Assembly (NCBI RefSeq): GCF_028747785.1
Contig: NZ_CP118158.1
Span: 4,402,001 to 4,466,000 of the forward strand
Direction of reading: 5' to 3'
Length of the DNA: 64,000 bases
From: Halosimplex aquaticum
GTDB taxonomy: Archaea > Halobacteriota > Halobacteria > Halobacteriales > Haloarculaceae
Within the stretch, counting starts at the first letter, position 1, and the number at the start of each line of letters is the position of its first letter. The position numbers and the translations under genes are program-made. Positions 16,358 to 24,611 of this stretch are shown here, one piece after another. The notes beneath the pieces are model-generated. The model was not told where the DNA came from. It worked only from the letters and a program-made list of their open reading frames with translations, and searched no databases.

Positions 16358-16413
16358 ACGCCGACGGAACTCCGTTCCGTCGAGCTCACGCGAACCCGGA
16401 GGGATACGCATGA
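16354..16413 (+). CDS. 19-codon mini-ORF bridging the ferritin-like gene and sirR
   Basis: ATG at 16354 lies in an ATGA overlap with the upstream stop (16355-16357). The frame codes for 19 residues beginning MNADGTPF, and its TGA (16411-16413) again forms ATGA with the sirR start at 16410. Both junctions are the four-base overlaps used for translational coupling, so a ribosome could pass through this mini-ORF between the two genes. The peptide itself has no recognisable motif. Confidence 0.4.
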   Translation: MNADGTPFRRAHANPEGYA

Positions 16414-16841
16414 ACACGGCCGACCAGTACCTGAAAGCCATCTACCTCATCCAGCAGATCGAGGATGGGCCGGCATCGACCGGCGACCTCGCCGACCGGC
16501 TCGACGTGAGCCCCGCCAGCGCCAACGAGATGATCGGCAAACTCGAAGACCAGGGGCTGGCCGAACACGAGAAGTACAAGGGCGTCACCCTCTCGGACGA
16601 CGGCATCGTCCGCGCTCGCGACGCCCTCCAGAACTACTGCATCATCGAGCGCTTCCTCGTCGAAGTTCTCGAAGTCGAGGAGTTCCGCGGCGAGGCCCGC
16701 CAGCTAGAGAGCGTCATCGACGAGACCGTCGCCGAGCGCCTCGACACCATCATCGACCGCGACCCGAAGTGCCCCGACTGCTTCGATCCGGAAGACGACG
16801 TCTGCAGCCTGCTGGAAGTCCCGGCGACCGCCGACGACTGA
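16410..16841 (+). CDS. sirR: DtxR/SirR-family metal-dependent transcriptional regulator
   Basis: This 143-residue regulator has an N-terminal winged helix (DQYLKAIYLIQQ, STGDLADRLDVSPASANEMI as recognition region, then HEKYKGVTLSDDG) and a dimerisation and metal-binding domain (RFLVEVLEVEEF, ARQLESVIDETV). The C-terminal cysteine cluster CPDC...DVC is typical of archaeal SirR/IdeR-like proteins and may bind metal. Proteins of this type repress iron or manganese uptake genes when metal is plentiful. The start is fixed by the ATGA overlap with the mini-ORF upstream. The third DtxR domain (SH3-like) is absent, as usual in the short archaeal forms. Confidence 0.88.
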   Translation: MNTADQYLKAIYLIQQIEDGPASTGDLADRLDVSPASANEMIGKLEDQGLAEHEKYKGVTLSDDGIVRARDALQNYCIIERFLVEVLEVEEFRGEARQLESVIDETVAERLDTIIDRDPKCPDCFDPEDDVCSLLEVPATADD

Positions 16842-16935
16842 CCCGTCTCGAAGCGTTGAAGTTCGCCCCCAGTGTACGATTTTGCAGCGAGCGGTTCGAC
16901 AGTCCGGCCAGCGGACGGCCGTTCGAACTGCCGGC

Positions 16936-17008
16936 AGTCCCGTGGTGTAGTGGCCAATCATAGTGGCCTTTGGAGCCACTGACAGCGGTTCGAATCCGCT
17001 CGGGACTA
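16936..17008 (+). tRNA. tRNA-Gln (TTG)
   Basis: A 73-nt cloverleaf: acceptor AGTCCCG pairs with CGGGACT, with discriminator A. The anticodon stem GTGGC/GCCAC encloses loop CTTTGGA, giving anticodon TTG (Gln). The T-arm has the GGTTCGAATCC box. No CCA is encoded and there is no intron. No integrase or att duplication is visible next to it. Confidence 0.95.
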
Positions 17009-17219
17009 TCCTCGGTTCTCAGGCTGTCTACGCACACATTTCCGTCCCGGAGACGACTCCCGGTCGGACGTTGGATTCCCGCCACCCCGGTCACTTTACG
17101 GCAACTCCGCCGCCGACGAACAGATCTGATCAGCACGTCGCAGAATAGTGTCTCTAATTGATGATTACGGTGTGACTATTTTTTGTAACTCCGAATGTAT
17201 TGACATCCGGGTTGCACGG

Positions 17220-19448
17220 ATGCGAACAGTACTGATGGCACTCGTCGTCGTCCTGTCGGCGGTCACGGCAGGCGTCGGCGGCGCGGCAGTGGTATCGCCA
17301 CCGAACGAACGGGCAGGCGCGGTCAGCCCGGCGGACGCGACTGATGCGGCGAACGCGGCGGACGCGGTAATCCCGAAAGAGGACCAGGAGAACACCTCGG
17401 ACGGGTACCGGGCGATCGAACCGACGCGTAACTGGACGGACAAACCGGTCGACCTCGACACGGCGCCCGCGGAGTTCTCCGGCGCGGGGGCGTCGAACGG
17501 GTCCGTGAGCGTCGCGAGGTCGGACTCCATCGCGATGGACCCGAGCGACGAGGACCACCCGCTGGTCGGGACGAGCAAGCAGTACCTCGGGTCCGACCAG
17601 GGAAGCTACTACTTCAAGGAGTACACGCTGCTCTCGGTCGGCGAGAACATCGAGGTCTGGGTGGCGAACGACCTCTCGTGGCCGGCGAACGACACGCGGA
17701 CGGACCCGACCATCTCCGAGGACCAGGCCGAGGCGATGGCCCGGCAGTTCGACGGGAACATCCACCCCGTCGAGTCGGAGACGTTCGGCGAGCCCGCGGC
17801 CCGCAACGGCACGGAGTCGCTGCTCGAACGGTCGGGCACGGTGCCCGAGGACTACTACCAGACCGGCAACGGCTCCGACCGGACGGTCCTGCTCGTGGAC
17901 AACATCCGCGACCAGAACTACTACGACGAGGACCACCCGCTGTACATCGCCGGGTTCTACTCGCCGACGATCCAGCAGTACACCGACCGCAACGCGATCA
18001 CGATCGACGCCTACGGCTGGAACGGAGTCGGCGACTCCGGGGGACAGACGGGCTACGAGGGGACCCTTGCTCACGAGTACCAGCACCTGATCCACGCCGA
18101 CCTCGACGGCGACGAGACCAGCTGGGTCAACGAGGGGATGTCCGACTACGCGGAGTATCTCACCGGTTACGGCGTCCCGCAGGGCCACCTCAACGCATAC
18201 GAGGAGCTGCCCTCGAACTCCCTGGTCAACTGGGAGGACCAGGGGTCGGCGAACGTCCTCGCCGACTACGGTATCGCCTTCACGTGGACGATGTACCTGG
18301 CGGACGAGTACGGCCGGGACTTCGTGACGAATCTCGCTCGGGACGACGCCAACGGGATCGACAGCGTGGAGAACACGCTCGACGAGGTCGGCGCGAAGCG
18401 CGACTTCGAGGACCTCTACCAGGACTTCTCGACGGCGGTCGTGACCGACGACCACAGGACGCCGCGGAAGGACGAGTACCACATCGACGGCGTCGAGGTG
18501 AACGTCAACACCTCGGGGAACGTCGGGACGGCCGGCGTCTGGGGGACGAACTACCGGTCGATCGACACCAGCGACCGCGGACCGATCAGGGAGGTGACCG
18601 TCTCCGGCACGGAGTTCACCGACACGCAGTGGTCGACGGCGACCGATCCCGTGACCGGCCAGGGGGACGTGCTCTACAGCGGTTCTGGGAACCTCTTCGA
18701 CCGCCACGCCATCGTCGAGCGAGACCTCTCCGACGCGGAGCGCCCGACGCTCACCTTCGAGTCGTACCAGCGGATCGAGGCGAACTGGGACTACGGGTTC
18801 GTGCAGGTCTCGACCGACGGCGGCGAGACCTGGCACAGCCTCTCGAATCAGGACACCGACGGCGCGCCCGCTGACGGCGCCCATCCGCTCGTCCGGGAGA
18901 ACGTCCCGGGACTGACCGGGAACACCGACGGCTGGGAACGCCAGTCGTTCGACCTCTCGGAGTTCGCCGGCAACGAGAGCGTCCTCGTCTCCGTCCGGTA
19001 CGTGACCGACTGGGCCGTCGCCCAGCCGGGCTGGTGGGTCAAGAACGTCACCGTCGCCGGGGAGTCGGTCGCTACCAACTCGACGGACCCGTTCATGAGC
19101 GAACGGGAGGCGACCGGTGACAGGGTCGAGTACCAGTTCACGTTCGTCGGGATCAAGCACAACGGCAACTACCAGGTCAAACAGATCGATACGACGACGT
19201 TCGACGAGTCCGGCGAGGAAGACCTGAAGAAGTTCCTGCACAACGGCAACTTCGAGCGCGTCGTCGTGGCGAGCACCTGGGCCGGGGACGAGAGCGAGAG
19301 CGGCCGCGTCCCAGTCGGGATCGAGTTCACGTTCGCCGGCGAGGACGAACGCGCGAACGACCACGGCAATGGTCACGGTAACGGCCACGACAATGGGAAC
19401 GGTAACGGCAACGGCAATGGTCACGGCAACGGCCACGGGGGACGATAA
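17220..19448 (+). CDS. Secreted zinc metalloprotease (immune-inhibitor-A/M6-like)
   Basis: I start at ATG 17220 because MRTVLMALVVVLSAVTAGVG is a clear signal peptide; the 24 codons upstream lie in AT-rich promoter DNA. The mature protein is about 715 residues. The zinc site HEYQH (His285, Glu286, His289) is followed by NEGMSDYAEYL with Glu305 as the likely third ligand, as in M6-like gluzincins. Residues ~440-650 look like beta-sandwich domains (WDYGFVQVSTDGGETWHSL). The C-terminus is a run of Gly/Asn/His repeats (GNGHGNGH), possibly metal binding or disordered. Many NxS/T sequons suggest surface glycosylation. It is convergent with the methyltransferase gene. Confidence 0.85.
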   Translation: MRTVLMALVVVLSAVTAGVGGAAVVSPPNERAGAVSPADATDAANAADAVIPKEDQENTSDGYRAIEPTRNWTDKPVDLDTAPAEFSGAGASNGSVSVARSDSIAMDPSDEDHPLVGTSKQYLGSDQGSYYFKEYTLLSVGENIEVWVANDLSWPANDTRTDPTISEDQAEAMARQFDGNIHPVESETFGEPAARNGTESLLERSGTVPEDYYQTGNGSDRTVLLVDNIRDQNYYDEDHPLYIAGFYSPTIQQYTDRNAITIDAYGWNGVGDSGGQTGYEGTLAHEYQHLIHADLDGDETSWVNEGMSDYAEYLTGYGVPQGHLNAYEELPSNSLVNWEDQGSANVLADYGIAFTWTMYLADEYGRDFVTNLARDDANGIDSVENTLDEVGAKRDFEDLYQDFSTAVVTDDHRTPRKDEYHIDGVEVNVNTSGNVGTAGVWGTNYRSIDTSDRGPIREVTVSGTEFTDTQWSTATDPVTGQGDVLYSGSGNLFDRHAIVERDLSDAERPTLTFESYQRIEANWDYGFVQVSTDGGETWHSLSNQDTDGAPADGAHPLVRENVPGLTGNTDGWERQSFDLSEFAGNESVLVSVRYVTDWAVAQPGWWVKNVTVAGESVATNSTDPFMSEREATGDRVEYQFTFVGIKHNGNYQVKQIDTTTFDESGEEDLKKFLHNGNFERVVVASTWAGDESESGRVPVGIEFTFAGEDERANDHGNGHGNGHDNGNGNGNGNGHGNGHGGR

Positions 19449-19533
19449 CGGCCCGCTGAAGTGACCGGTTCGACCCCGACCCACCGGTCGGGACCCCTCC
19501 TTTTCGTCGGCACCTTCCGATGCGCGAACGCGG

Positions 19534-20571
19534 TCAGATCGGCGTGTGGACGGCCCGGTAGCCGTCTGCGGTACGCTCCACGGACTCGATGGCGTACAGC
19601 CGCAGGTCCCGCTCCTGGCTGGTCCGGACCGGAAAGTCGTAGTGGGTCGCCTCGTAGTCGAGGGAGTCACCGCTCTCGCGGGTCTCGGCAACGAACTCCC
19701 GGTGGCGGTCAAGTCGCTCCCTGACGACCGACCGCGAGAGGGCCGCCACGTCGGTCATCTGGTCGTCGAACACCTCGGTGAAGGCCGCCTCGCGCTCGTA
19801 GCCGATCGAGTTCCGGCCGGCGACGAGGGCGGCGAGCGACGTGGTGCCGGTGCCCCAGAACGGGTCGAGCACGGTGTCGTCGTACACCGAGTACATGTTG
19901 ACGAGGCGGTAGGGTATCTCGAAGGGGAACGCGGCCGAGCGCTCGCGGAGGTCGTCGTGGCCGAGGCCCTGGAGTTCGCCCTGCACGTCGGTCCAGACGT
20001 CAGAGAACCAGCGGTTGCGCTCCTCCCAGAAGTAGGCGGCCTCGTAGCGGCGGTCGGCGCCGGGTTCGAACGACCGCGAGTCGCTCCCGTTGCGGAAGAC
20101 GAGAACGTACTCGTGTTCGAGCGTGACGTAGGCGTTCGGCGGGACCATCCCCGAGCCCATGAACTTCGCGGCGCTGTTGGCGGGCTTGCGCCACAGCACG
20201 TCGGGCAGCGGGTCGAAGCCGAGCGACTGGAACGCCTCGACGACGCGCGCGTGGTTGGGGTAGACGCTGAAGCTATCGCCGACCGTCCGGGTGGCGTCGC
20301 CGACGTTGACGCAGGCGATGCCCCCGTCGACGAGGACGCGCGACACTTCGGCCCAGACGTCGTCGAGGACGCCGTGCATCGCCTCGAACGCGCGGTCGCC
20401 GTCCCCGTCGGCGAGCGCGTCGCCAACGGCTGGATCGAGGGCGGTGAACGTCTCGTCCCACATCTCGATCATCGGGTAGGGAGGCGAGGTGACGACGAGG
20501 TCGACGCTGTCGGCGGCCACGTCCGAGAGGTCGCGCGCGTCGCCCACGACGACCCGGTGACTCGTCTCCAT
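19534..20571 (-). CDS. DNA methyltransferase, probably N4-cytosine type (CTAG candidate)
   Basis: The 345-residue enzyme has catalytic motif TSPPYP at residues 28-33 and the SAM-binding motif DPFWGTGTT from Asp236. This order (catalytic before SAM motif) and SPPY are typical of beta-class m4C methylases. The C-terminal region has no restriction domain and no endonuclease gene is adjacent, so it looks like an orphan methylase. Most haloarchaea carry a conserved CTAG methylase (Zim-like; HVO_0794 in Haloferax). This protein is a candidate for that orthologue, but target specificity cannot be read from sequence. It is divergent from nikR. Confidence 0.82.
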   Translation of the reverse strand: METSHRVVVGDARDLSDVAADSVDLVVTSPPYPMIEMWDETFTALDPAVGDALADGDGDRAFEAMHGVLDDVWAEVSRVLVDGGIACVNVGDATRTVGDSFSVYPNHARVVEAFQSLGFDPLPDVLWRKPANSAAKFMGSGMVPPNAYVTLEHEYVLVFRNGSDSRSFEPGADRRYEAAYFWEERNRWFSDVWTDVQGELQGLGHDDLRERSAAFPFEIPYRLVNMYSVYDDTVLDPFWGTGTTSLAALVAGRNSIGYEREAAFTEVFDDQMTDVAALSRSVVRERLDRHREFVAETRESGDSLDYEATHYDFPVRTSQERDLRLYAIESVERTADGYRAVHTPI

Positions 20572-20689
20572 CGTCCCTGTAGTCTACACCACCCTCCTTG
20601 AGTCTCCCGACCGAGGCGAGGCTGTGCGCCCGGGCCCCCAACCGGGGGTGATATCAATTCTTATCATCTCGACGGCCGTCGCTTAACAT

Positions 20690-21109
20690 ATGACCGTCGT
20701 CAGCGTCTCGATGCCCGACGAACTCCTCGAACGGATCGACGCGTTCGCGGACGAACACGGGTACACCGGGCGGAGCGAGGTCGTCCGCGAGGCGGCGCGC
20801 AACCTGCTCGGCGAGTTCGAGGACAAACAACTCGAAGAGCGCGAACTGATGGGCGTCGTCACGGTCCTGTTCGACTACTCCTCCTCGGGGGTCGAAAACC
20901 GGATGATGAACCTCCGCCACGAGTACGAGAACCTCGTCGCCTCGAACGTCCACAGCCACATCGGCGACCACTACTGCCTCGAACTGTTCATCCTGGAGGG
21001 CTCGCTCGAAGACATCTCGACCTTCGTGGGCAAGATCCGGGCGACCCAGGACACGCTCTCTATCGACTACTCCGTCATGCCGGTCGACCGCATCGACACC
21101 ATCGGGTAG
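20690..21109 (+). CDS. nikR: Nickel-responsive regulator NikR
   Basis: The 139-residue protein has an N-terminal ribbon-helix-helix domain ([29 protein letters not shown]) and a C-terminal ACT-like metal domain ([24 protein letters not shown], then [13 protein letters not shown]). Histidines of [10 protein letters not shown] match the nickel ligands of NikR. It represses nickel uptake when nickel is bound. No nickel transporter is adjacent, so targets lie elsewhere or it regulates itself. A TATA-like element (ATTCTTATCA) lies ~25 bases upstream. Confidence 0.92.
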   Translation: MTVVSVSMPDELLERIDAFADEHGYTGRSEVVREAARNLLGEFEDKQLEERELMGVVTVLFDYSSSGVENRMMNLRHEYENLVASNVHSHIGDHYCLELFILEGSLEDISTFVGKIRATQDTLSIDYSVMPVDRIDTIG

Positions 21110-21145
21110 TCCGGCGGTCCGGACGTCCCGGTGGGCTGACGGCCG

Positions 21146-21877
21146 CTACAGGTACGCCGCGTCCCACCGCGTCGCCTTGCGGGCGTTGCCGCAACTGTCG
21201 CACTCGATGCGGCCCATGGCGTCCATCGCGTTCGCCAGCCGGTTGCAGTTGGCACAGAAGTAGCCGTAGTGCTCGGTCGCGTCCTCGTCGGCATAGACGG
21301 CGTAGAACTTCCCCGAAGAGCCCTCGTCCCAGTCGCTCTCGTCGACGTAGACGGTGTCACCGTCGCTCGCCCGGATGGACTGCAGTCCGCCCGCCTCCCC
21401 CTCGGCGTAGACGTTCTCGACGCGCGTCTCTCCGGCGATCTCGACCTCGTCCCGGCCGACTCGTTCGAACCCCTGTGCCTCGTAGAACTCGTTCCCGTCG
21501 GCGTTGTCTTCGAGCACGCGCCCGGCGACGCGGTCGACGCCGGAGGCCGTCAGTCGGTCGTGAGTCCGGTCGAACAGTGCGCTCGCGACGCCTCGGCCGC
21601 GATACGCCGGATCGACGTGGAGCCACAGGAGCGTCGCCGTACCGCCGTCCCCCGAGCGCTCGGACTCGGCGAAGCCGACGACCTGCCCGTCCCGCTCGGC
21701 GACGAGCACCAGTCGGTCGTCGTCGTCGATCGTCTCGTCCAGCGCGTCCTCGTCGTACCATCCGGACACGGCGGTGGTGATCGCCTGGGGACCGAGGGAG
21801 TACGACGCCTGCAACGACCGACGGGCCACGTCCCGGATCGCGGGGCTGTCCTCCGACGCTGCGGTTCGAACTTGCAT
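21146..21877 (-). CDS. GNAT acetyltransferase fused to a zinc-ribbon domain (DUF5816-like)
   Basis: I chose the ATG at 21877 (MQVRTAASED), giving 243 residues. A TTTTATCG element about 25-33 bases upstream on the minus strand fits a leaderless transcript from there. Residues 1-160 are a GNAT fold with the acetyl-CoA motif HVDPAYRGRGVASALF and then NEFYEAQGFERVG. Residues ~165-243 form a second domain: a small beta region (GDTVYVDESDWDEGSSGKFY) and a zinc ribbon with CANC and CDSC. The ribbon is commonly found attached to haloarchaeal acetyltransferases. The substrate is unknown. Confidence 0.82.
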   Translation of the reverse strand: MQVRTAASEDSPAIRDVARRSLQASYSLGPQAITTAVSGWYDEDALDETIDDDDRLVLVAERDGQVVGFAESERSGDGGTATLLWLHVDPAYRGRGVASALFDRTHDRLTASGVDRVAGRVLEDNADGNEFYEAQGFERVGRDEVEIAGETRVENVYAEGEAGGLQSIRASDGDTVYVDESDWDEGSSGKFYAVYADEDATEHYGYFCANCNRLANAMDAMGRIECDSCGNARKATRWDAAYL

Positions 21878-22201
21878 ATGTGGGTTGTTGACACCCATCA
21901 CGATAAAACCACAGCCACGCCGCGGATCGGCTGTCGACTCGTCGGGCCGCGACGGGGATCGGTGGGCGAGCGTGGAATTTGTCGGGGCGAGAGCGGCATC
22001 GACCGGCCCGGAGGGTTCGTCCGTGAGACGAAATCGCAAGACAGTGGCCCTGTCACGGTGGAACATCCCATTCGATGGGACCGCGAGCGACCCCGGAATC
22101 CGGGCGAAACCGGTGGGCCACGGGTGTCGTAACGCCTAAGAGTCGAACGCGCGTTTCTATCCGTAAGATGACTGACGCACGTATCTCTCGGGGGTGGTTC
22201 T
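21878..22201. other. 324-bp divergent intergenic region
   Basis: It separates the acetyltransferase (minus) from the HD-domain gene (plus). Near 21903-21910 is the TATA-like element for the minus-strand gene. From 22168 a 16-codon frame (MTDARISRGWFCGGRD) runs through the GTG start of the HD gene and ends at 22218. It may be a leader or chance. The rest is GC-rich DNA with no recognisable gene. Confidence 0.5.
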
Positions 22202-22912
22202 GTGGGGGTCGAGATTAGGGAGTCGCCGGTCTCCGAGGAGGAGTTCGAGGAGATGAAGGGCTTCGTTCACGACTACCTCGCCGCCAGCGTCGAGAGCGAG
22301 GACGACGGCGGCCGCATGCGGTGGTACCCCTGGCACTCCGCGGAGTACCGGTTCAATCACATCCTGAACGTCGTCGAACTCGCCGAGGAGATCGCCGAGT
22401 CCGAGGGCGCGAACGTGGACGTGACCCGCGTGGCCGCGCTGTTCCACGACATCGCGAAACTGGAGGTCGACCAGGACCTCCACGCCGAGGAGGGCGCCCG
22501 CATCGCCCGCGAGTACCTCACGAGCCACGGCGACTACCCCGCGTCGTTCGTCGACGAGGTCTGCGCCGCGGTCGAGGACCACTCCTATCAGGGCGATCTC
22601 ACCGACCTCTCCCTGGAGACCCAGTGTCTCATCGAGGCCGACCTGCTCGACAAGGTCGGGGCGAACGGCACGGCCCTGATGCTCCTGCGGATGGGCTACG
22701 AGTCCCGCACGCACATCGACGCGGCCGAGATGGTCGGGCGCGTCCTCGAACGCGGCATCGACGCCCGCGAGCGCGTCCGGAGCGACACCGCCGAGAGCAT
22801 CGTCCACCGCCGGCTCAAGCGGGTCAAGTGGTTCAAGGAGTGGCTCGAATCCGAGGTCGCCGACGTCGACCCCGACGGGGACCTGCGCGGCCCGCCCGAC
22901 CGACCGGACTGA
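22202..22912 (+). CDS. HD-domain metal-dependent phosphohydrolase
   Basis: This 236-residue protein has the HD signature: His in YRFNHILNV, HD in FHDIAKLE, His in VEDHSYQG and Asp in EADLLDKVG. The set binds two metals and hydrolyses phosphate esters, often of nucleotides; the substrate is not predictable here. The start is GTG, immediately preceded by a G-rich stretch, and it sits inside a short ORF beginning at 22168. The C-terminal tail is acidic and proline-rich. Neighbours give no functional clue. Confidence 0.85.
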   Translation: MGVEIRESPVSEEEFEEMKGFVHDYLAASVESEDDGGRMRWYPWHSAEYRFNHILNVVELAEEIAESEGANVDVTRVAALFHDIAKLEVDQDLHAEEGARIAREYLTSHGDYPASFVDEVCAAVEDHSYQGDLTDLSLETQCLIEADLLDKVGANGTALMLLRMGYESRTHIDAAEMVGRVLERGIDARERVRSDTAESIVHRRLKRVKWFKEWLESEVADVDPDGDLRGPPDRPD

Positions 22913-22946
22913 CCCGGTCTACCCTTCGCGCCGAGGCCTCCGACAG

Positions 22947-23657
22947 CTACGCGACCGAGCCGAGGAGCGTCCGCGCCGCCGTCCAGCAGAAGGTGGCGCC
23001 GAAGCCCGCGAGTACGACGGCCGAGACGCCTGCGACGGCCGGCGCGAACGAGTCGACGCGTCGGCCGACGCTGACCAGCGTCGCGGGGAAGCCGACGATC
23101 CAGACGCCGATCCCGCCGAACAGCCCCGCGAGTAGCGCCGGACTCCCGGTTCTGACCACCAGCACGCCCGACAGTCCCTCGCCGACGGCGGGCAGGTACG
23201 AGAGCACGTCGACGGTCCCGGGTTCGAGCAGGCCGACGCCGACCGTCAGCCAGAAGAGTATCTGGTAGGGGTTCGTCAGCGCGAGGACGAACGCCTTCGT
23301 GAAGCCGCGAGCGTCGGCGTCGTCCGGGGCGGGCCCTGCGTCGTCGGACAGGAAGTCCGCGCGAGCGTCGCGGACCGCGCCGGCGGCGAAGTAGAGCATC
23401 AGCAGCCCGCCGGCACCGACCATGATCGCCCGGACCGTCCCCGCGTCGTCGAGGAACGCCACCACGCCGGCCAGCGACAGCGCGAAGAAGATCAGGTCGG
23501 CGCTCATCGCGCCCAGCCCGGCCGTGAAGCCGGCGAGCCAGCCGCGGAGGACGCTCTCCTCGGCGATGACCGCGTTCATCGGGCCGGGCGGCGCGGCCAG
23601 CGCCAGCCCGAAGACCACGCCGACGCCGACGGTCTGCGCGGCGGTTGCGACTCCCAT
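22947..23657 (-). CDS. LysE/RhtB-family amino-acid exporter
   Basis: The ATG at 23657 (MGVATAAQT) gives 236 residues and removes 21 upstream polar codons that would precede the first membrane helix. The hallmark motif APPGPMNAVIAEE follows the first helix, and about six hydrophobic helices are seen (for example AIMVGAGGLLMLYFAAGAV and ALTNPYQILFWLTVGVGLL). Members export amino acids such as lysine, threonine or homoserine lactones. The gene is convergent with the HD-hydrolase gene. Confidence 0.85.
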   Translation of the reverse strand: MGVATAAQTVGVGVVFGLALAAPPGPMNAVIAEESVLRGWLAGFTAGLGAMSADLIFFALSLAGVVAFLDDAGTVRAIMVGAGGLLMLYFAAGAVRDARADFLSDDAGPAPDDADARGFTKAFVLALTNPYQILFWLTVGVGLLEPGTVDVLSYLPAVGEGLSGVLVVRTGSPALLAGLFGGIGVWIVGFPATLVSVGRRVDSFAPAVAGVSAVVLAGFGATFCWTAARTLLGSVA

Positions 23658-23750
23658 CGGCGTCGGATACCGACCGGATCGCGAAAAAGGCGTTGCGTCC
23701 GACGCGTCCGAGCCCGCCACGGGGACACAGCGCGGTTCCCGCCCGGCCCG

Positions 23751-24488
23751 CTACTGGTACATCCCGATCGGCTGGGCCTTCGAACTCTCCTCCTGGGCCT
23801 CCTGCATCCGCTGGGCGAGGTTCTCGCGGGCCTCGCTGATCTCCTCGGCCTGCTCGACGAGGTGGTCGGTGTCGACGTCGACGCCCGCGATCGGGCCGAC
23901 GCCGTCCAGCAGGATCACGCGCGCGGCCTCCGGATCGGGGAAGTTCCTGTTGGACTCGACGACCAGCCCCAGCGCGTCGAGGTCGCTGCGGTTCGCCTCG
24001 TAGAGGAGCGCGCCGGTCGGGCCGCTGATGACGCCGCTCTCCGTCGGCGCGGGGATCCCGTGTTCGTCGAGGATCGCGGCCGCGCCGCCGTTCGCGACGC
24101 CGTACAGTTCGGGGACGCCGTCTTTCTCGGCGGGGAGCCCGGAGACGAACAGGGCCGTCGCGTCTCGCTCGCCCAGCCAGGCGGTCAGACAGGTAGCGAA
24201 GTCGTCGGCCGCGTTCGGGGAGACGGGCACGTCGCTCTGCAGGACGAGCAGGTCCCGCGCCTCGTCGGCGTAGATCCGGACCGGCGGCTCGTAGGCGCGC
24301 TCGCCGTCGTTGAAGACGGCCACTTCGGGGAGGCCGTCGCAGTGACACGACGCGTAGTAGGTCATGTCGAGCGCGTCGACGAGGTGGTCGGCCGCGATCT
24401 TGCCGACGAGGCCGACGCCGGGTAGCCCCTCGATCAGCGTCGGCGAGTCGAGTTCGATCCCGTCGTCGTGTACCTGCACGCGTGCCAT
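23751..24488 (-). CDS. PAC2 family protein (proteasome assembly chaperone-like)
   Basis: The protein has 245 residues with the PAC2 signature IEGLPGVGLVGKIAADHLV near residue 19, followed by ADEARDLLVLQSDVP and ending in a helical Glu/Gln tail. Archaeal members are homologous to eukaryotic proteasome assembly chaperones, but their role is not settled. A TTTTAAG promoter element lies about 24 bases upstream. A paralogue occurs at 36968-37723 in the rpl44e operon, so the window carries two. Confidence 0.85.
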   Translation of the reverse strand: MARVQVHDDGIELDSPTLIEGLPGVGLVGKIAADHLVDALDMTYYASCHCDGLPEVAVFNDGERAYEPPVRIYADEARDLLVLQSDVPVSPNAADDFATCLTAWLGERDATALFVSGLPAEKDGVPELYGVANGGAAAILDEHGIPAPTESGVISGPTGALLYEANRSDLDALGLVVESNRNFPDPEAARVILLDGVGPIAGVDVDTDHLVEQAEEISEARENLAQRMQEAQEESSKAQPIGMYQ

Positions 24489-24611
24489 GACGGATCCCCG
24501 GGCTGCCAGCGGCTTAAAACCGCACGCGGCGGAGCGGCCGGCGGCACAGAGACCGACCGTTCCCGGCGCGAGACGAGGGGGTTAACACGGGCGGGAGCGA
24601 ACGGAGCCCCA

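Noticed and set aside
16936-17219. Integrated element at tRNA-Gln
   Set aside because: No integrase, no repeated tRNA 3' end nearby; the next gene is a normal secreted protease with its own AT-rich promoter.
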